Shown in pieces: positions 6,459-7,656 of a stretch of DNA of 7,656 nt (positions are counted from its first letter, which is position 1; each line of letters starts with the position of its first letter). A model generated the notes under the pieces. It did not search any database. It was not told the origin of the DNA and saw only the letters and a list, made by a program, of their open reading frames with translations. Position numbers and translations under genes: made by a program. This DNA comes from Thermoplasmata archaeon (GTDB lineage: Archaea; Thermoplasmatota; Thermoplasmata; SG8-5; JAGLSY01), in contig JAGLSY010000167.1 in NCBI GenBank assembly GCA_023135545.1, positions 1 through 7,656 on the forward strand, written 5' to 3'.

Positions 6459-6524
6459 CCAAAAGTTTTTTAATGTATGAGATTTAATAGTATTTCGAGA
6501 GCCGGAAAAGGCTAGAGGATCATT
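6459..6524 (+). repeat. 66-bp direct repeat, copy 1
   Basis: This begins CCAAAAGTTTTTTAATG and ends GGCTAGAGGATCATT. It is identical base for base to 6647-6712, 188 bp to the right. Eight further bases on the left (6451-6458) match the other copy with two differences. The unit contains AT-rich, TATA-like text (GATTTAATAGTATTT, 6481-6495) followed by GAGAGCCGGAAAAGGCTAGAGG, in which AGCC and GGCT could form a short hairpin with a GGAAAA loop. No reading frame crosses it. Orientation is arbitrary. Confidence 0.95.
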
Positions 6525-6532
6525 CAATTCCG

Positions 6533-6614
6533 TTTTTTTCTTTTAATTCCTCGCTGCGCTGGCTCACCCTCCAAAAGAAAAAAATGGCGTTAATAAAGAA
6601 AACTCGGGTGAGCC
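6533..6614. repeat. Interleaved inverted repeats between the two direct repeat copies
   Basis: Two inverted repeats alternate here. TTTTTTTCTTTT (6533-6544) is the reverse complement of AAAAGAAAAAAA (6573-6584), and GGCTCACCC (6561-6569) is the reverse complement of GGGTGAGCC (6606-6614). Both are perfect. Because the arms interleave, the two stems together would form a pseudoknot-like fold, or they are alternatives. The T-rich arm could also act as a terminator on the plus strand. The GC-rich arms continue outward with only imperfect pairing. The low-complexity stem may be coincidence. Confidence 0.6.
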
Positions 6615-6646
6615 TGCTCGCTCGGAGTTGTAGCATCTAGAATATG

Positions 6647-6712
6647 CCAAAAGTTTTTTAATGTATGAGATTTAATAGTATTTCGAGAGCCGGAAAAGGC
6701 TAGAGGATCATT
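6647..6712 (+). repeat. 66-bp direct repeat, copy 2
   Basis: Identical to 6459-6524. This copy differs in its surroundings: its GAGAGCCGGA (6685-6694) has a perfect reverse complement just downstream at 6739-6748, whereas copy 1 is followed by a poly-pyrimidine tract. The two copies bracket a 122-bp segment that has no convincing gene. Confidence 0.95.
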
Positions 6713-6770
6713 TGATTACATAATTTCCTAACAACTTATCCGGCTCTCACCTGTATTTTTCATTATTTTT
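6685..6770 (+). ncRNA. Hairpin followed by T-tracts: possible small RNA end or terminator
   Basis: GAGAGCCGGA (6685-6694) pairs perfectly with TCCGGCTCTC (6739-6748). After one mismatch, AAG (6696-6698) pairs with CTT (6735-6737), giving a 10+3 bp stem around a 36-nt AT-rich loop. Two T-tracts follow (6756-6760 and 6766-6770), as at archaeal transcript ends. The repeat upstream has TATA-like text about 25 nt before the stem region. A short RNA starting in the repeat and ending here is possible, but I recognise no RNA family, and box C/D motifs (RUGAUGA with CUGA) are not apparent. Transcription is unproven. Confidence 0.35.
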
Positions 6771-6800
6771 GTGCTGGCAATATATTACACCTATAGAAAT

Positions 6801-6812
6801 TATTAAATATTA
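6801..6812 (+). promoter_or_regulatory. TATA-like promoter of the zinc-ribbon nucleotidyltransferase gene
   Basis: TATTAAATATTA is centred about 27 nt before the ATG at 6833. No Shine-Dalgarno sequence lies between it and the ATG, only AT repeats. This geometry is that expected for a leaderless archaeal transcript. Confidence 0.5.
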
Positions 6813-6835
6813 TTATTACTATTATTACTATTATG
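6811..6835 (+). repeat. Tandem 9-bp repeat running into the start codon
   Basis: TATTATTAC occurs twice in tandem (6811-6819, 6820-6828). A third, partial unit TATTATG (6829-6835) supplies the ATG. Unit number changes would alter the distance between the TATA-like box and the start codon. Confidence 0.75.
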
Positions 6836-7504
6836 AAATGTCAATATTGCAGTTATGAATGGACCCCGAGGAAGAGCAATCCAGTATCCTGTCCGAGATG
6901 CAAAAGAAGATTTGATTACCCGGTAGAAGAAGCATCTGATGATGTCCTGGCATCGGCATTGGACATAGAACGAGGCTTTCAGCGCATGGTCTACGTTATG
7001 TCGGTCATAACACCCAAACTGGAGGAAATCGGGATAACGGCCGTGGTCATCGGCGGGTCGGCAGTGGAGTTTTACACCAGGGATTGGTATGCCACAGGAG
7101 ATATAGACCTAGCCGTGAATAAGCCGACAAAAAAACAGATGGGAGAAGTTATGGAAAATCTGGGATTCAAGAATCTGGGGCGGATGTGGATAAGGGAGGA
7201 GTTGAACCTGTACATCGAGGCTCCAGGTAATATTTCAGACATAGACCTGGAGAAGATCACGAGGGTGGAAACCGACATGGGGTACACGAATATCATCGGG
7301 CTGGAAGACATTATCATCGACAGGGTGCAGGCTGCGGAACATTGGAAAAGCGAGAGCGACAGGGAGCAGGCTGTTAGGATAGGGGCCATGTTCTACGATG
7401 ACATCGATTGGAAATACATAAGGACAATATGCAAAAAGGAAGGCTCTTGGGCAACGCTGGACAAAGTAATGGAAGGGGTTAAAGATGCAAGGAAGAAATT
7501 ATAA
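6833..7504 (+). CDS. Zinc ribbon fused to a nucleotidyltransferase-fold domain
   Basis: The 223-residue protein starts with a compact zinc ribbon: Cys3, Cys6, then Cys20, Cys23 in CQYCSYEWTPRKSNPVSCPRC. This ribbon type occurs widely at the front of archaeal proteins and often suggests nucleic-acid binding. After a helical linker (about 35-65) comes a nucleotidyltransferase fold. The GGSAVEFY motif (74-81) and TGDIDLA (88-94, metal ligands Asp90 and Asp92) match the hG[GS]...DxD signature, and Glu129 in LYIEAP is a candidate third carboxylate. The C-terminal part (IGLEDIIIDRVQAA, 155-168; then WKSESDREQA) resembles the helical end of AbiEii/DUF6036-like nucleotidyltransferases. All expected catalytic residues are present, so the domain could be active. 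The substrate is unknown, and no partner antitoxin or MNT/HEPN gene is seen. The gene appears leaderless and stands alone after the repeat region. Confidence 0.85.
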   Translation: MKCQYCSYEWTPRKSNPVSCPRCKRRFDYPVEEASDDVLASALDIERGFQRMVYVMSVITPKLEEIGITAVVIGGSAVEFYTRDWYATGDIDLAVNKPTKKQMGEVMENLGFKNLGRMWIREELNLYIEAPGNISDIDLEKITRVETDMGYTNIIGLEDIIIDRVQAAEHWKSESDREQAVRIGAMFYDDIDWKYIRTICKKEGSWATLDKVMEGVKDARKKL

Positions 7505-7546
7505 TAAAACAACCAAAAAAGCGATTCGCCGAAGGCCAGTGCCAGA

Positions 7547-7656
7547 ATGGAAATTACTGAATTCCATCATCTTCATCATGTCCAGAGACAGATACCTTCA
7601 AAATACCGGAATACTTGTCAAGACAGGGCCAAGGACCTGGAAATTGAAGATATGAA
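7547..7656 (+). CDS. Weak partial reading frame at right edge
   Basis: An ATG at 7547 opens a frame that reaches the window end without a stop, 36 full codons beginning MEITEFHHLHHVQRQIPSKY. I recognise no family, no ribosome-binding site is evident, and other frames in this last stretch are also partly open. An AT-rich patch at 7501-7510 might be a promoter or the end of the preceding transcript. It may be a real gene start or chance. Confidence 0.2.
   Translation, partial: MEITEFHHLHHVQRQIPSKYRNTCQDRAKDLEIEDM

Larger units (their letters stand above)
6398..6832. other. 435-bp gene-free region upstream of nop5 and the zinc-ribbon nucleotidyltransferase
   Basis: The two flanking genes diverge from this region, so it must carry both promoters. 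Between the promoters sit the direct repeats, inverted repeats and hairpin listed separately. The only short reading frame I noticed, 18 codons at 6584-6640, runs through an inverted-repeat arm and has no coding support. Confidence 0.7.

Noticed and set aside
6584..6640. 18-codon frame between the repeat copies
   Set aside because: It is very short, runs through an inverted-repeat arm, and has no ribosome-binding site or recognisable product.
6459..6712. CRISPR array
   Set aside because: Only two copies, with a 66-bp unit and a 122-bp interval, neither of which fits CRISPR repeats and spacers. No cas gene is present.
6441..6832. Box C/D guide RNA next to nop5
   Set aside because: I could not find a proper RUGAUGA C box paired with a CUGA D box at suitable spacing.
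7505..7655. Second partly open plus-strand frame ending at TGA 7653-7655
   Set aside because: It has no start codon until an internal ATG near 7578 and then only a short stretch; there is no support for it over chance.

Overview
The window looks archaeal, most likely from the Thermoplasmatota, a broad group that includes Methanomassiliicoccales-like and marine benthic lineages. The firmest sign is a NOP5 (Nop56/58) gene, which is specific to archaea and eukaryotes. An archaeal-type ThiL, AT-rich TATA-like boxes 25-35 nt before several starts, possible leaderless genes, and a membrane protein with paired CxxC-14-CxxC zinc ribbons (a style I associate with Thermoplasmatota) all agree. The lineage is inferred from protein character; no search was run.

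Layout. Positions 1-765 (minus) hold the N-terminal 255 residues of MutL, which runs off the left edge. Positions 913-1356 (minus) encode a small membrane-anchored protein with a YkgJ-type CxxCxxCC cluster, upstream of mutL. A 146-bp divergent spacer separates it from a tight plus-strand operon at 1503-4193: thiL (thiamine-monophosphate kinase), amrS (radical SAM enzyme of the AmmeMemoRadiSam family) and a sirtuin with the Tyr-x-x-Arg signature of class III deacylases. Gaps inside this operon are 1 and 8 nt. Convergent to it, on the minus strand, are nop5 (5240-6397) and, 67 bp downstream of nop5, a four-helix membrane protein with two cytoplasmic zinc ribbons (4243-5172). The fibrillarin gene that commonly follows nop5 in archaea is not there.

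Positions 6398-6832 have no convincing gene but are rich in structure. They carry a perfect 66-bp direct repeat (two copies, 188 bp apart), interleaved inverted repeats between the copies, and a hairpin whose 5' arm lies in the second repeat and which is followed by T-tracts. At 6833-7504 is an apparently leaderless gene for an N-terminal zinc ribbon fused to a nucleotidyltransferase domain of the GGSAVEFY/TGDIDL type. The last 150 bp hold only a weak partial reading frame.

How the genes fit together. The recognisable genes are mostly housekeeping: mismatch repair, thiamine diphosphate synthesis, protein deacylation and guide-RNA-directed RNA 2'-O-methylation. The less explained material is the thiL-amrS-sir2 grouping, the repeat and hairpin island beside nop5, the zinc-ribbon nucleotidyltransferase, and the membrane-anchored CxxCxxCC protein beside mutL. 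I see no clear new defence or mobile system. The repeat island is the best candidate for something undescribed.
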